Of a DNA stretch of 64,000 nt, positions 12,063-23,933 are shown in pieces; position 1 is the stretch's first letter, and each line of letters starts with the position of its first letter. The translations under genes and the position numbers were made by a program. The stretch comes from Adiantum capillus-veneris (lineage: Eukaryota > Streptophyta > Polypodiopsida > Polypodiales > Pteridaceae). The notes beneath the pieces are model-generated. The model made no database searches. It saw only the letters and a program-made list of their open reading frames with translations, and had not been told where the DNA came from. Where the stretch lies: contig CM043964.1 of assembly GCA_014529385.2 (NCBI GenBank), forward strand, positions 132,161,420-132,225,419, in the 5' to 3' direction.

Positions 12063-12899
12063 AATAGAAGCAAGCCCAAAGCATTGCAAAAAGCCTCAAA
12101 CTTCCAACAAGGCAATGCCTTTGTGATAAATCTGCAAGGTTTTCCTATGTTGATACATAAGCCAAGTTGATCCCTCCAGCCAAGAGTCTCTCGCTAACAT
12201 AATGATAATGCACCTCAATGTGTTTTGTGCGAGCATGGAAGATTGGGTGCCTCGCATCTACCAATGAGCTGCGACTATCAGTGTACATGAGAGTGTCATA
12301 GACTCCTATCCAACTTCCAAATTAGCCATAAGGCATCTGAGCCACACACACTCAACAAAAATGTGAAAGTTGCCATGTACTCAGCCTCACAGCTATATGT
12401 GGCGAGATAAGGTTGCTTCTTGCTCAACCAAGATATGCATGAAGTGTTTGATCATGAAACAAAAACCACCATAGACACTCATGTGTCAAAACCATCGGCC
12501 CAAATCTGAGTCAGAAAAAGCATGTAAATGTGACAACAATGATCCCCTTGGATAAAACAATCCAAAATGTGTAGTATCACTCAAGTAGCAAAAGATTCTG
12601 TTAACTACATGCCAATGCTTAGACTAAATATCTGGTCGTGTAATGCCTACACAATTGAGGCAACCAACAACTATTTGGCAGAGGGTAACATTTAGAGGAT
12701 CCCCAACATCATGTAGACTTAACTTCAAACCTACTTCCATAGGAGTGGAAATTGGTTTATAATCATCAAGTTCAAATCTCCTTAACAAAGTCAACAGATA
12801 CATTGTCTGACATAATGCAATAGCCTCATCACATTGCTTAAACTCAATGCCCAAAATAATGATGCAAATTACCCAAATCTGATGTCTCAAATGTGGCAA
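12063..12899 (-). pseudogene. Ty1/copia RT end and RNase H, decayed
   Basis: Reading the minus strand: LGIEFKQCDEAIALCQTMYL, RFELDDYKPISTPMEVGLKL and GCLNCVGITRPDI (12624-12899) are the end of copia RT. RNase H scraps follow: FGLFYPRG, SKKQPYLATYSCEAEYMATF (about 12400) and TKHIEVHYHYV (about 12230), then LAYVST. Many stops and shifts. Its last blocks resemble the copia at 27072-27400, so the two are related lineages. Confidence 0.8.
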
Positions 12900-12924
12900 T
12901 CAAAGCAACTTTAAATTTAGCAAT

Positions 12925-13260
12925 GTGCATCTCATTCAAACTAGTGAATCTCATGCTACTTTGTCTATGGTCCCACAACATATGCAGTCAGTGGATGCAC
13001 TTCTACGACAACTTCAAGAAGACCGTCCAATGGTACTAGATCTTGTGCAATTTGTGGGAAAAATAATCATAAAAAAAGGATTGCTTCACCAAAATTCCTT
13101 GTGTTCATTGTGGTAGATTAACCATCCTTCCAGCAAGTGTTTTAAAAAGAACAAAAGTCAGATAAACCTTGTTGATAGTGATTCTTAAGCACAAATGGTC
13201 CTCGTCAAAAGTGACGTCCTTTAGTTTTTTGGTTTCTTAATGTTGTCACAATAAACAAAA
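12925..13260 (+). pseudogene. Copia gag fragment with broken zinc knuckle
   Basis: Plus-strand pieces give SCAICGKNNHKK and, across a one-base shift, CVHCGR-NHPSSKCFKK (about 13100-13155). The latter is a Cys-x2-Cys-x4-His-x4-Cys nucleic-acid-binding knuckle. Only about 330 bases separate it from a polypurine tract and LTR start, so all of pol has been lost. The frame is decayed. Confidence 0.5.
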
Positions 13261-13396
13261 TCTTGTTTGGGTATAGACATTGCCATGATGATAAGTGGTA
13301 AGACCTCCTTGTTTTTTCGGTTTGGCCGAGTCTTGTTGTCCCACTCTGATTGTTGTCCAAGGGAAGTACACACACTCACCCCGATGTTGTTGTCAG

Positions 13397-13419
13397 GGGG
13401 GGGGGGGGGGGGGGGGGGC
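13397..13419. repeat. Poly-G run
   Basis: About 22 consecutive G, one of two long G runs in the window. It may be a G-quadruplex former or an assembly-length artefact. Confidence 0.9.
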
Positions 13420-13479
13420 GCTTCTACTCATGTTTTGAGTGGTGTTTGTCACAAGCCCTTTGTCAATGGTGTGGGCTTG

Positions 13480-13690
13480 AGGGGGGATTGTTGGGTTCAA
13501 GCCCATGTGGGTACACAGACATACATCACTCCCTTTTTAGGAGTCTACATGCAAATTTAGCGGTTAGTCTAGTTCTTTCTTTATATATGTAAAGGGTTCA
13601 TAAATAATAATAATAGTTTTGCTCACAGCTTCTCTCTCTTCTCATTCTTCTGTTGTTTATTCCCTCCCTCTCATGGATCAACCTCGCTTG
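13480..13690 (+). mobile_element. Polypurine tract and copia-type LTR start
   Basis: AGGGGGGAT (13480-13488) is followed by TGTTGGGTTCAAGCCCATG at 13489. An AATAATAATAA stretch near 13603 may be polyadenylation-linked. The right end is not clear. Together with the gag fragment upstream it forms an internally deleted element. Confidence 0.5.
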
Positions 13691-13790
13691 CACCCGCCAT
13701 AGCCAACCAATTTCCTGCAGCTTACTCAAAAAAAAGTGAAAAAATCTTGGCTCACCCATGGCGATAGGGTGCAAGATGCACGCACGCACC

Positions 13791-13793
<3 letters not shown>

Positions 13794-13883
<90 letters not shown>
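13794..13883. repeat. (GA)n microsatellite, 90 bp
   Basis: Uninterrupted GA. On the minus strand it is (TC)n directly after a LINE 3' end. Confidence 0.97.
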
Positions 13884-13885
<2 letters not shown>

Positions 13886-14937
13886 TTAATGAAATGAAAT
13901 GTTATATTAACGTCTTCAAAAGGCCATAATGGCCTATGAGACCCGAAAGTTACAAAGTGGTGGATCTGATACAAAGTCAGAGTAACAAAATAACCTAGCA
14001 ACAGTACAAAACAAAGATATATACTATGGGGTCCAAAGTTGGTCGATGTGAGCCAAGCAAAAAACTAAGCAGAAAAATGGGCGGCTTGTTGGGATAGCTC
14101 AATCACAAGAGATCTAGCATCGGTCGTTGGCCAATCTCATCAATTTCCTCCATGGTTAGTAGTCTGATTGGGCGTCATGCATGCCTGGCCAACATGCTCC
14201 GAATTTTCTGTCGTAGCCTCCGTCGATGCTATGTAGTTCTTTGTAGTCGCGGGCGCCTAGATTTCCCCAGTTCAATCGCTCGGTCAATCAATGTGCCTCT
14301 GGTGTGAGACGAGGGAGAGCTCTGCTGTGGGAGTGGCTCTTGCGGTTGTCTGCTCTGAAGAAGTCTGTGATCTATCTTTGAGACTGGCTAGCCTCGCCAT
14401 TCATCAGGCTATCTCTATGTCTGCGCAGCTCGAGCAAGAACAAACCCAGACATCTCTGATCTTCGTATCCCATGACTCTTGAGAGTGGTCCAAAACCCTC
14501 TCTGAACAAGCAATGGAAGCGGCCTCGTATCTCGTAGTAGACGGGGCAGCGGCATGTATAGTGTAGCTCTGTCTCAGGTTCCATGTTACACAAGGGGCAT
14601 GTCCTGTCGTCTGCTAGTACTCCGCTGTATCTCCCAGTCTCAATCCGCAATTGGTGAGAAGATGTGCGTAACTGGCCAATAGCACATCGTGTCCCATGAG
14701 ACAAGTGGGTATCCATGTATCTTGGTCTCGCCACAAAAGCATCTTCCGTAAGCTGGAGAAGGTGGTCTCTGTAGAAAGCCATCTTCGTGCCCAAATCTTG
14801 TGCTGGTTGTATCCATCTCCTCCTGGTGTCTAGCTGGGTCAGGTCTTGGCAGATGTGCTTGGTTATGTGATGAATTTTCCTTCCTGAGCCTAGGAAATCT
14901 TGATGAGCCCCTCTATTTGTTGCTTCATGTAGGTCTG
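13884..14937 (-). pseudogene. LINE (non-LTR) ORF2 C-terminus and 3' UTR, 5'-truncated
   Basis: On the minus strand the frame is open from about 14937 to the stop at 14372. Pieces are DFLGSGRKIHHITKHICQDL, RRRWIQPAQDLGTKMAFYRD, SHQLRIETGRYSG and a zinc-binding end, CPLCN then ETELHYTCRCPVYYEIRGRF. This is the Cys/His module at the end of plant LINE reverse transcriptases. About 490 bases of 3' UTR follow to TTTCATTTCATTAACA and then (TC)n. The 5' end is cut in mid-protein, the usual result of incomplete target-primed reverse transcription. It resembles the family at 51-57 kb. Confidence 0.8.
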
Positions 14938-14982
14938 ATCACGACACTTTGTGTGTGCAGGGCCCCTTTCGACGGGCTCTAA

Positions 14983-15600
14983 CTATTCGCTCTTCCTTAC
15001 ATTCCCTTCATGCATAATAAAAAATGCATGCACTTGCCTCCTTTGAAAAACCTCCATGACCCTCCCCCAAAATTGTCTTGGCTCAGATGCCACTGAGAAG
15101 AAAAGGGAAGTGGCTTGATATCCTTCTCCCATCTTACCATTATGTAACCATGCTATACAAGGCCCCTTTCCCAAGCCATGTGGGGCTTGCCGAGACCTTG
15201 TCCTCACATCATCATTTTCTTCACCATGATCCACAGACATCCATCTAATCTCCTCAAAAAGAAAGATTTCAACTACATCATCAAACTTGAGGGTACTAGT
15301 AGCTGGTGTAGAATTTCTGACAATAGTTACATATGTGTACATGCAAAGACAATAAGCATAGAATATGGGTAGCTACCACTTCCTCATGCAAGTTCAGAAT
15401 ATAAATGATTGAAAATGATATTGAACTCATTCAAATGAGAAGTAACAGTGTTGTCTCCATCCATCCTCAAATCAAAGAGTTTCTAGATAGACCTTATTTG
15501 CTATAATTTCCTTCTTATATGTGCTACACAACTTTGTTCATAAGGACGCACTGGGTTTCTCATCAACCATGTGAAAAACATAGTCAAGTCCTAGTACTTT
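14983..15600 (-). pseudogene. Copia gag fragment, decayed
   Basis: Minus-strand blocks in order: DEKPSAS (about 15570), LRMDGDNTVTSHLNEFNIIF (about 15460), NHLYSEL, then NSTPATSTLKFDDVVEIFLF (about 15300). They match the copia Gag (UBN2-type) region seen intact elsewhere in this window, such as LKFDDVVGVLLSEEM at about 32290 (minus). Multiple shifts are present. No zinc knuckle or pol follows, because the LINE tail at 14937 adjoins it. Confidence 0.55.
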
Positions 15601-17269
15601 TACCTTTTTTGTTACATTTTTCATCATCTTCCAGTTACTCTAGTAGCTAGATGTTATGATGGCCTCATGGAAGAAATTATATCTCGTTCTCTCTTAAGAT
15701 GAGAACAATTTTGACTACTATGCATAAGTTCCTCATTGGAGGGCTTGACGAAGCAAATAAATTCTCTTTAACTTTAGAAATATAGCATAAATGCTGGACA
15801 AGCTGGATGTTTTGGAGTATCTAATCCCACGTACAAATAAATATTTATGAGCATATCAAAGAAAGTCACTCACTTTGGATAAATTTCACTAAATGATAAA
15901 CTACCCAATCCTAAATTTAAGGTGCATAATAACTTTTTTTTTAAAAGAACTTTGGATACTTCCAAAGGAGTATTTGTGAAAATCACATTTACAAGATTAA
16001 TTATAATATTCATAGATCTATAGAAGATTTGTGTTGAGAAACAAAGGCTGCTCATTTAAATAAAAAAATAAAATTGATCCCTTTTTAAAGAGTAGGTGCC
16101 CTATTTCTAGGTTAGCCTCCCAAATTGGGAGAGGTTTCTATATATCATTTTCACCGAGTGATATTGCTTTTTAAAGTGTATTTAGATTGAATCTTGACAA
16201 GCCACACATTGTAAACTTGTTTTGTGTAGCACATATAGAGTATTTAGAGCAGCAACAACCGCAAGTGTTGCTTTTGGTTGCAATGACAAGTAGTGTTAAG
16301 AGTTTTTGCAAGGTTCTTTCACTTGATGCTATCTAGTAAACAACTAGTAGTGGATCACTTCAACTTTGAATTGCTAGATCCACCTATGGCGATTGCAAGT
16401 GCTACCAATATGTAGATGATGATTGATTCAACAACGATCATGGATTGATCAACATGCAAGATTTGAAGAGTTGTGTAGCTTGCAATTATGTAGTTATGTA
16501 GGTTTGAAGAGTTATGTAGCTTGCATTCAAGTGGTCAATAGAAATTTCACGTTACTCAATGCCAAATTTACAAAGTTAGCTGAAATGCTTAATGACAAGC
16601 ACCTCCTTTGTGTCTTCTACACAAGATAGTAGAACCCGGGAGGAGAATTCGAGTTTTATAGAGGGTACTAATAATGTTGATTATTAGAAGACTTCTCCTT
16701 AGTAATTTAGTAAGAAGCAGATCGTAAACACAATATTGTCCTTAGTAATTTAGTAAGGAGTGGATCGTAAACACAACAAGGATGTGGTTAACACCTTCCT
16801 CCACAAGGGGATTCATGTACATCAGAATTTGGATTGACACTAGGTACTTGTCATCCTACAAAAGCTAGCCTAGGACTCAAAGGCTACACCTACAAGTGGT
16901 GGCTTCATGATCACCTTCAAAGAGTATGTGTATTACTTGCTTGTTAGCCACCTTTGTAAGCTAGCCATGAAACCTCAGACATTCAAGAGTGGTACTTGCA
17001 CTGTGTGCATTTGGTTTCTCTATGTACATAAGGATAGTGTTATCATGCCTTCTATGCATAAATCGTGCTTTTGATTGATATTCAACCTTAATTATCCTGG
17101 GGAAACCTCCAAAGATTGACCTAGAATTACAAGTGTCATCATAGACATGTTTTGCTTGTCATTTAAGGTGTGGGAAGTTTTTTGCTTGAAACAACTAGAA
17201 TTATTCAAAAAGTTCTTGATGATAAAATTGAGGCATACACCAATAAACGTTCCTATTTGTATGATGAAA

Positions 17270-17270
<1 letters not shown>
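15601..17270. other. No gene seen
   Basis: AT-rich DNA. The only structure noted is a 43-bp tandem duplication (16697-16739 and 16740-16782, both starting CCTTAGTAATTTAGTAAG). Nothing protein-like on either strand. Confidence 0.6.

Positions 17271-17349
<79 letters not shown>
17271..17349. repeat. (TG)n microsatellite, 79 bp
   Basis: Pure TG with one C near the right end. Confidence 0.97.
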
Positions 17350-17350
<1 letters not shown>

Positions 17351-18623
17351 TGTGTAGCTAGTAAATGGACGATCTAATTACCGCTAGCTAGCCAATAAGG
17401 AAATACAATTCAAATAATGCTTGTATACAATGCATATAGGAAGCTACTTTTACATTTGAATCACACATAAGGTGTGACACAAGATATAGATCTCCATTCC
17501 AATGACCTTAAAAATAGGGTGCTTAACACCATTTGACTTCAAAAAAATTCTATATTGAACAATCTGGACCACAGTCTATTGTTACAATTGTTGAAATATA
17601 TGTATGTGTGACGTGTTGATGGTGTTAAAGGGTTGAGGATTCTATTACATTGAAATTGAGATGCTACACACAAGACTTACCTAGCACTAATATATCCTAG
17701 ATGTTTATGTTGGCCATCACTTTGGTTATGCATATAATAGGTCAATCTCAGATGATCATCATTTCAATGATTTGCGTAGTAATAAATACAATTTTAAACT
17801 GATCAAGGAGATATGCCATTTTAAACATGAAGACTATAGACAACCTCATGCGATATACGAGTGACCTAGTAGTAACAAAAGAGTATAGCAAGGCATTTTA
17901 AAGGCACAAGAAACATTTGCTTCATAAATCTAGCATTCTTGAATTGTGGTGCCTTTCTCTTGAAATGATTACTCATGGGTTGCGTAGGTGAATGTTGTGC
18001 ACATTCATGTTTTTAGGGGATGTGGTCTTGATTATGTTGGTGGGATTAGCACAAAGGATAAGAGCTTGTAGGGCTTTGCAAAGTGCTAGTTCTAAAATTG
18101 TGGAGAAGGGGATTTGTAAAATAAATAATGAGTTGATAGCAGCCAATAAGGGCATTGTAAACGGCAAGATTATTGGATCAAAGAGTAGGCCTCAGGGTTG
18201 CCAGCAATTTGTGTTACAACCAGAATTGACAAAACCATCTTTGAGGGCATGAGGTCACCTAATTTACTTGTGGATCCAAAAGCTAATACCTTTTTCGAGA
18301 TCAAATGGATGATTGCCAACACAAACACACACCCAATCCTTCACCGTCACAATCTAGGCTCGAGGGGCACAAGATTGTCGCCACTCATCTATTGTCTTTT
18401 ACTGATAGGAATTTCTACCCAGAGCCATCCGATTTTTGCCACATCAAAAATCGTAATTTTCATGGCAATCATTGCCAATGATTGTAGGACACATGAGCAA
18501 ATGGAATCCCCAATCGCTCTGATGTGACGACGCATCAACACTGGCAATTACGAGGCTGTTTGACAATCAACACAGGGAAAGAATATTTTGGCGCCCCTCA
18601 CCTGGATTGTGACGGCCAAGTAT
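17350..18623. other. No gene seen
   Basis: The 17992-18252 ORF (86 codons) has no recognisable motif and no support; the rest is AT-rich. I see nothing else here. Confidence 0.5.
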
Positions 18624-18731
18624 GGTCTGTCAGTGACCATTCCCAAGGAATGAGTCTCCCACCATGGCTCCCGGCTCCCCGCCGATCGCCATGAGGTCGC
18701 CTATATTCCTGGGAATGGTCACTGCTAGACC
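18624..18731. repeat. 108-bp inverted repeat (hairpin)
   Basis: The left arm 18624-18651 (GGTCTGTCAGTGACCATTCC onward) pairs with the right arm 18705-18731 (ATTCCTGGGAATGGTCACTG onward). By eye there are only two mismatches and one gap, around a 53-bp GC-rich loop. It could be a very small MITE or a foldback RNA precursor. No clear target duplication was found. Confidence 0.7.
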
Positions 18732-19224
18732 ATTCCCTAGTCCTTTCTTTTTGCCCACCTAAAATGCTCATTTTGTTAAGTAGTAGTCACTCCATATAAT
18801 ATTTTCAAGGATACATACTCCAAAATTCAAGTAATGTCCTTCATACTCCCTTTTTCTTTGTATCATGTAATCTCATAATGGACTACCCTAAGACAATGCC
18901 TAGTTAGTACACTTCTTACAAGAACATCAACATCAAAAGTTTCCCATCATTAACTTGCCTTTGGCACTAATCAATGAGCTTTATACATGCACTCCATTAT
19001 TTCTCTCAAAAGTTCCATGCTTTACTAAGGCCTTGTGTAAGCCAAAAAGCGCTTCTCATTTTAGCCACCAAACATTCAACCACTAAAAGTAAGGTTGCTT
19101 TCTCTAGGTTGCTTCCAGCTGCAAGAGTAGAGCTACACACACAGGTACACTATCGCTATGCAGACTTGCAATCAAACCACAAAGAAAAAATCTCAATCTC
19201 TCTTCTCGATTGTCGAAATACGAC

Positions 19225-19227
19225 ATC

Positions 19228-19284
<57 letters not shown>
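19225..19284. repeat. (CT)n microsatellite, 60 bp
   Basis: CT tract with one CCC interruption near the left end. It lies about 100 bases beyond the end of the GH43 pseudogene. Confidence 0.95.
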
Positions 19285-19287
<3 letters not shown>

Positions 19288-19379
19288 ATGTGCCATCACT
19301 CCTTTTCTTTCGAGACAGAACGTAAGTGCCCTGTGAGAAAAAGGTGGTTTGCCTTAAATACTCAGTACCTCCCATACAA

Positions 19380-19850
19380 GGATTGCCCAGGGTAACCCAT
19401 GACCCAACATTGACTCTATTGAATGAGCCAAGGTTGCATTCTGTGCCCAACCTGTGCAATCAGACGTAATCATATAATACATGCTCATGTGCTTGAACAC
19501 AACCATAACTTCTCTCTGCATTCCCACCCTTACACTCCACATTTTCCTTTTCAAATTTACATAATCATTAATTTAAATCCCTGCATGCAAATCACTGTAG
19601 TCTACGGAAGAATATACAAGGTAGGCCTCCCCATCATCGTCCTTTCATATCTCTGCTTTCATAGCCATGAGGTCAGCCACTACAAAGATAAGTAAAAGAC
19701 CCTCTGAAGTTGGACTGAAAGCCAAACCAACAGAGGCCTTGGAATAGTTGGCAACATCCATGTGCATCCACATCACATACTGTTTGGTCTTATCATTGAA
19801 GATCAATTTGGGCCTCTCTAGCACATTTTTCACCTGACACCTATCACATC
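19380..19850 (-). pseudogene. Glycoside hydrolase family 43 (plant type) pseudogene fragment
   Basis: On the minus strand: VKNVLERPKLIFNDKTKQYV, MWMHMDVANYSKASVGLAFS (19840-19715), then across small shifts PHGYESRDM, DDDGEAYLVYSSVDYSDLH, VFKHMSMYYMITSDCTGWAQ and NATLAHSIESMLG (to about 19400). This is the middle of a plant GH43-like five-bladed beta-propeller protein, a family acting on arabinan/galactan-type wall or secreted glycans. Spacing between blocks matches a continuous coding sequence with no intron. Stops and frameshifts show it is dead. Upstream of VKNVLE the match ends at a CAG, which may be an old splice acceptor or the edge of a retrocopy. This is the only host-type gene I can name here. 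Confidence 0.75.
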
Positions 19851-20061
19851 CACATGAAAGCATGTCAGGAAGCAGAAGAAGAGGACGCCGCATCAGATCA
19901 AAGTGCAGTGGCTTCACGATGCAACTCCTTGACCACAACAACCAGAGCGTCCAGGTTCACAACCTGCTCCGTAAGCACCATAAGCCCCATGTTTAGCAGG
20001 TTGGCCATCCGCTCCAGTGCTTCACGCGCTCTGTCGCTCCTCCCCTCTCCTGCCTTTCACG

Positions 20062-20472
20062 ACATCTCAACCTCAGCACTAAAGGACACGAAAGTTTAAT
20101 GAGGCCAAGCGGTGGGATGAACGGTGGGGGACCGTGCGCACGAATCTCAAGGAGGTTTAAGGGCTCAAAAAAAATGGGAATCCAGTGTCGCACACGCGGG
20201 ATTTGAACGGGGGTGGGGGCCATGCAAGGCTTGTCGCCTATCCAAGACTCCCATGCGCACATGTTGACAATGATGGGAAACATATGCATGATAAGTAAAT
20301 GCGCGCAGAGGCTCCTTGCTTGTCCAAGTTTACTTTTCGTGTCCTAGTTTACTTCTGGGTCATCCTACAGCTGTGTGCATCCCGATCTGTGTGTCCTAGT
20401 TCCCCTGTCGTGGATCCCACTGCTTGGGCTTAATGTAATTGCCCGTGCCCTTTAGTGCTGAGGACATCTCAA
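20062..20472. mobile_element. Mutator-like MITE (20071-20463) with 9-bp target duplication
   Basis: The termini are CCTCAGCACTAAAGG at 20071 and its exact reverse complement ending at 20463, with imperfect pairing further in. ACATCTCAA flanks both sides (20062-20070 and 20464-20472), a perfect 9-bp duplication as made by Mutator-family transposases. At 393 bp with no ORF it is non-autonomous. Inside, the minus strand has GTTCAAATCCC at about 20205, like a tRNA B-box, so part of it may be a tRNA-derived sequence. Confidence 0.85.
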
Positions 20473-21143
20473 CAGATTCGTGTTAATGAAGCGTGTCACA
20501 CTAAACTAGGGTAAAGGGGCCAATATAAGGTCACTTAAAACATGGGGCCAATAAAGGGACATTCAATGTTGAATGATTTGAAATTGATACAAAAAGATAG
20601 CTCATATTAAGCTCTTGCCATTTCCAATGCCATCCCAATCATAATTCTCATTTTTTTGGTGGTATTTTCCATTTAATTTGAAGGTGGCCTTGTTTTGGAC
20701 CCTGGTTTGTTATTGGCCCATTTACCCTACACACCTTCTAGATCTTTCACCCACCACCTGCCCTTGCCCAGATTCCAAGGATCACACGCCACCCCAAGAT
20801 TTGCATTTTTAGCGTGCCCCAAAGGGGTAAGGCCTTAGTGATGCGTTCTCTTTTTCCTAATGAAAAAGGGGAGATTATTTTTAAAACATGTAGAATTTTT
20901 TGATTGGTTGGTTGAGAGAGAAGACATTCATTACAAAGATTGAGCTACTATTTTCTTATTGTGCATGAAGGTAGTGGTCATTTCTTTCATTGTTTGATTG
21001 GCAGATAATGGACATAGACAAGTTAATGGACACTCATTGTGGCACCAAGGCTCTCAAGGAAATGATGAATCATGACCATGTGGGAGAGCTTGAGATTTGA
21101 GAGACATGGAGAAGCGACCGTCCACAATCCTGCATGTTGCACT

Positions 21144-21144
<1 letters not shown>
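20473..21144. other. No gene seen
   Basis: AT-rich DNA without protein-like frames or clear repeats. Confidence 0.5.

Positions 21145-21208
<64 letters not shown>
21145..21208. repeat. (CT)n microsatellite, 64 bp
   Basis: Pure CT repeat. Confidence 0.97.
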
Positions 21209-21209
<1 letters not shown>

Positions 21210-21532
21210 AGTGAGCTTGCATTTGGGTTGTAGCTCGACCTTTCCTCTTCAAGCCCTCTCAATGCTCATATAAGAATGAAGGACGAAGACGTCCTAAGAG
21301 CACTATAGCACAGAGTGAGTGCAACTAGCACATTGGAAACCGCTGCAAAAGCCTGGCATCCAAGAGATGGGCGTGACTATTTGGGGTCGTGTAGGCCAAG
21401 AATGGCTGGTGGCCATGATGAGGGCTATCAATGGCTATGTGAAGAGAGGATGGAAATGCTATTAGGGTGTCGATAAAGAGATAGCCCCTCTTCATAGCAT
21501 GTCGACTTACTTCTATGCATGGGTAGACCACA

Positions 21533-22319
<787 letters not shown>

Positions 22320-22324
22320 AACCT

Positions 22325-23890
22325 TTGCTGACACACTAATGGTTATTGTGGTAATCATACCATCAACAACTCTTTTTTTTGTAATGCATTAATGAGCCCC
22401 TATGACATGCAAGAAATTGTGCAAACTTGGGATATTGCATTACAACCTTTGAGTTACAGAGATAAGCTGCCTGCGGTCCCCAACCTAATACAAGGCCTTT
22501 TCCTATTTTTTTAAGGACCTTGCCTTTCACAACATTATAATACAACATGACCTTCATAACTTAGAAAATGATGAGCACTGTGAGCTGATGTTAGTAGCCA
22601 TCTTGGACATACATGCTTTGCTTAGATTATATGCCATAGCAAAAAAAAATCCACCTGGTGCTGTTTCTAGATTGCATGAATTGATAGCTAGCATCAACAC
22701 TATTCTTGAGGAAGATACAAGGGAATAGAAAGAATGGCAGGAGCGCTCCCCCTCTCTCATGAGGCGCTTCATGGAGATGCATGGGAGAAAGCTGAGGAAG
22801 GACCTCTCGTGAGGCAAAGAAGAAGAAGCATACTACAAGGAGCTCCAAAATTTCCACTATCCCCCTTGTGGATACTACAAGCAACCTGAGGAGCTTGATG
22901 CAGATGAAGCCAAAAAAATAAGACAATAATTCTTCATCAACAATGCCCTTATGGAAAAGATCACGCCCCCTAAGGACACATACATTGGCCCTTTCATACC
23001 GGACCGCCTGCTAGAGGTAATGCTTCAAGACAAATCAAAAGGTATGGGCATTTGGAAATTTTGCCTTGTTAGTCCCCCATCAATGAAGGTTTTTTGCTTA
23101 CTCTACAGAATGACAAAGACAAAGCTGCTGCAAAACTTTGGCTAAACCAAATCTTAATTACCAACTCCTCCAATATTTTGGAGCCCTTCTTTATGGGTTG
23201 CCCATTCACCATGTCTAATTTTGAAACCCAAAGGTGCTCACAAAAACTCATGGCTCATAGATAACATGGTTGTACAATGCAATGCGGCCACCTATATTCA
23301 AACAAATGGCATACCCATGGGATTAGCATGTTCCTCAATATGGTGCAACCTCTACCTACATTCCCTTGAATATGAGTATATCTCTAACACATTACAAGAC
23401 CCACACAATAGACATAAACTAGCATCATTACAGAATGCATTTAGATATTTTGATGATATATTGTGGGTTAACAAGTTACCCCTCCTGTTTAATACTCGAT
23501 CATAGTGCTACTACACTCAAATATGGATTGGCTATCAAAACCACTTTTCTCAGCATGCAACTTGAAATTTCAAATGGAAGGATAGACAGAACCAAGTTAC
23601 ACAAGGATAATAATTCTTCAATCCGAGTGTTCAAATACATCCATAGAGGCAGTAATAGACCATCTGAATGGGCACACAAAGTAATAGACCATCTGAAATA
23701 AAACATATCCTCTTCTCCAACTCTTCAGATATTAGAAGGCTTATACTTGATATTTGTGCCAATGGATTTGAAAGGATCACACTGTGACGGCCATTAAAAA
23801 ACTACTTGGTCAAATACACATCAGATTTCCACAACATACCAACAATATTGCACATGCTCAATGGTGGGCACTAGGTCCCTTTGGGAGCCT
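22325..23890 (+). pseudogene. Penelope-like retroelement reverse transcriptase, decayed
   Basis: N-terminal blocks: FKDLAFHNIIIQHDLHNLEN (about 22515), LVAILDIHALLRLYAIAKKN (about 22590), YYKELQNFHYPPCGYYKQPE (about 22840), PPKDTYIGPFIPDRLLEVML (about 22970). The RT core follows: NGIPMGLACSSIWCNLYLHS (about 23305), then FRYFDDILWVN with the catalytic Asp pair at 23452-23457. Then the distal blocks FLSMQLEISNGRI (about 23550), VFKYIHRGSNRPSEWAHKVI (about 23630) and IRRLILDICANGF (about 23740). GIPMG plus RYxDDI plus the ...SNxP block is the Penelope/Athena/Coprina pattern, not copia, gypsy or LINE. I see no GIY-YIG endonuclease. At least four stops and three shifts are present. Telomerase and cellular rvt genes are less likely alternatives. 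Confidence 0.7.
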
Positions 23891-23933
23891 AGTGCCCCCT
23901 GTAGAACCTCCTAGTATGGGAAGGAAGGAGGGC

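Noticed and set aside
13267-13592. 97- and 80-codon ORFs around the poly-G run
   Set aside because: Driven by the G run and the polypurine tract/LTR; no conserved motif.
17992-18527. Two overlapping ORFs of 86 and 109 codons
   Set aside because: No motif, no codon or context support; consistent with chance in this length of DNA.
20180-20290. tRNA gene on the minus strand
   Set aside because: Only a B-box-like GTTCAAATCCC is present. No clear A box, acceptor pairing or anticodon arm could be drawn, and it lies inside a MITE.
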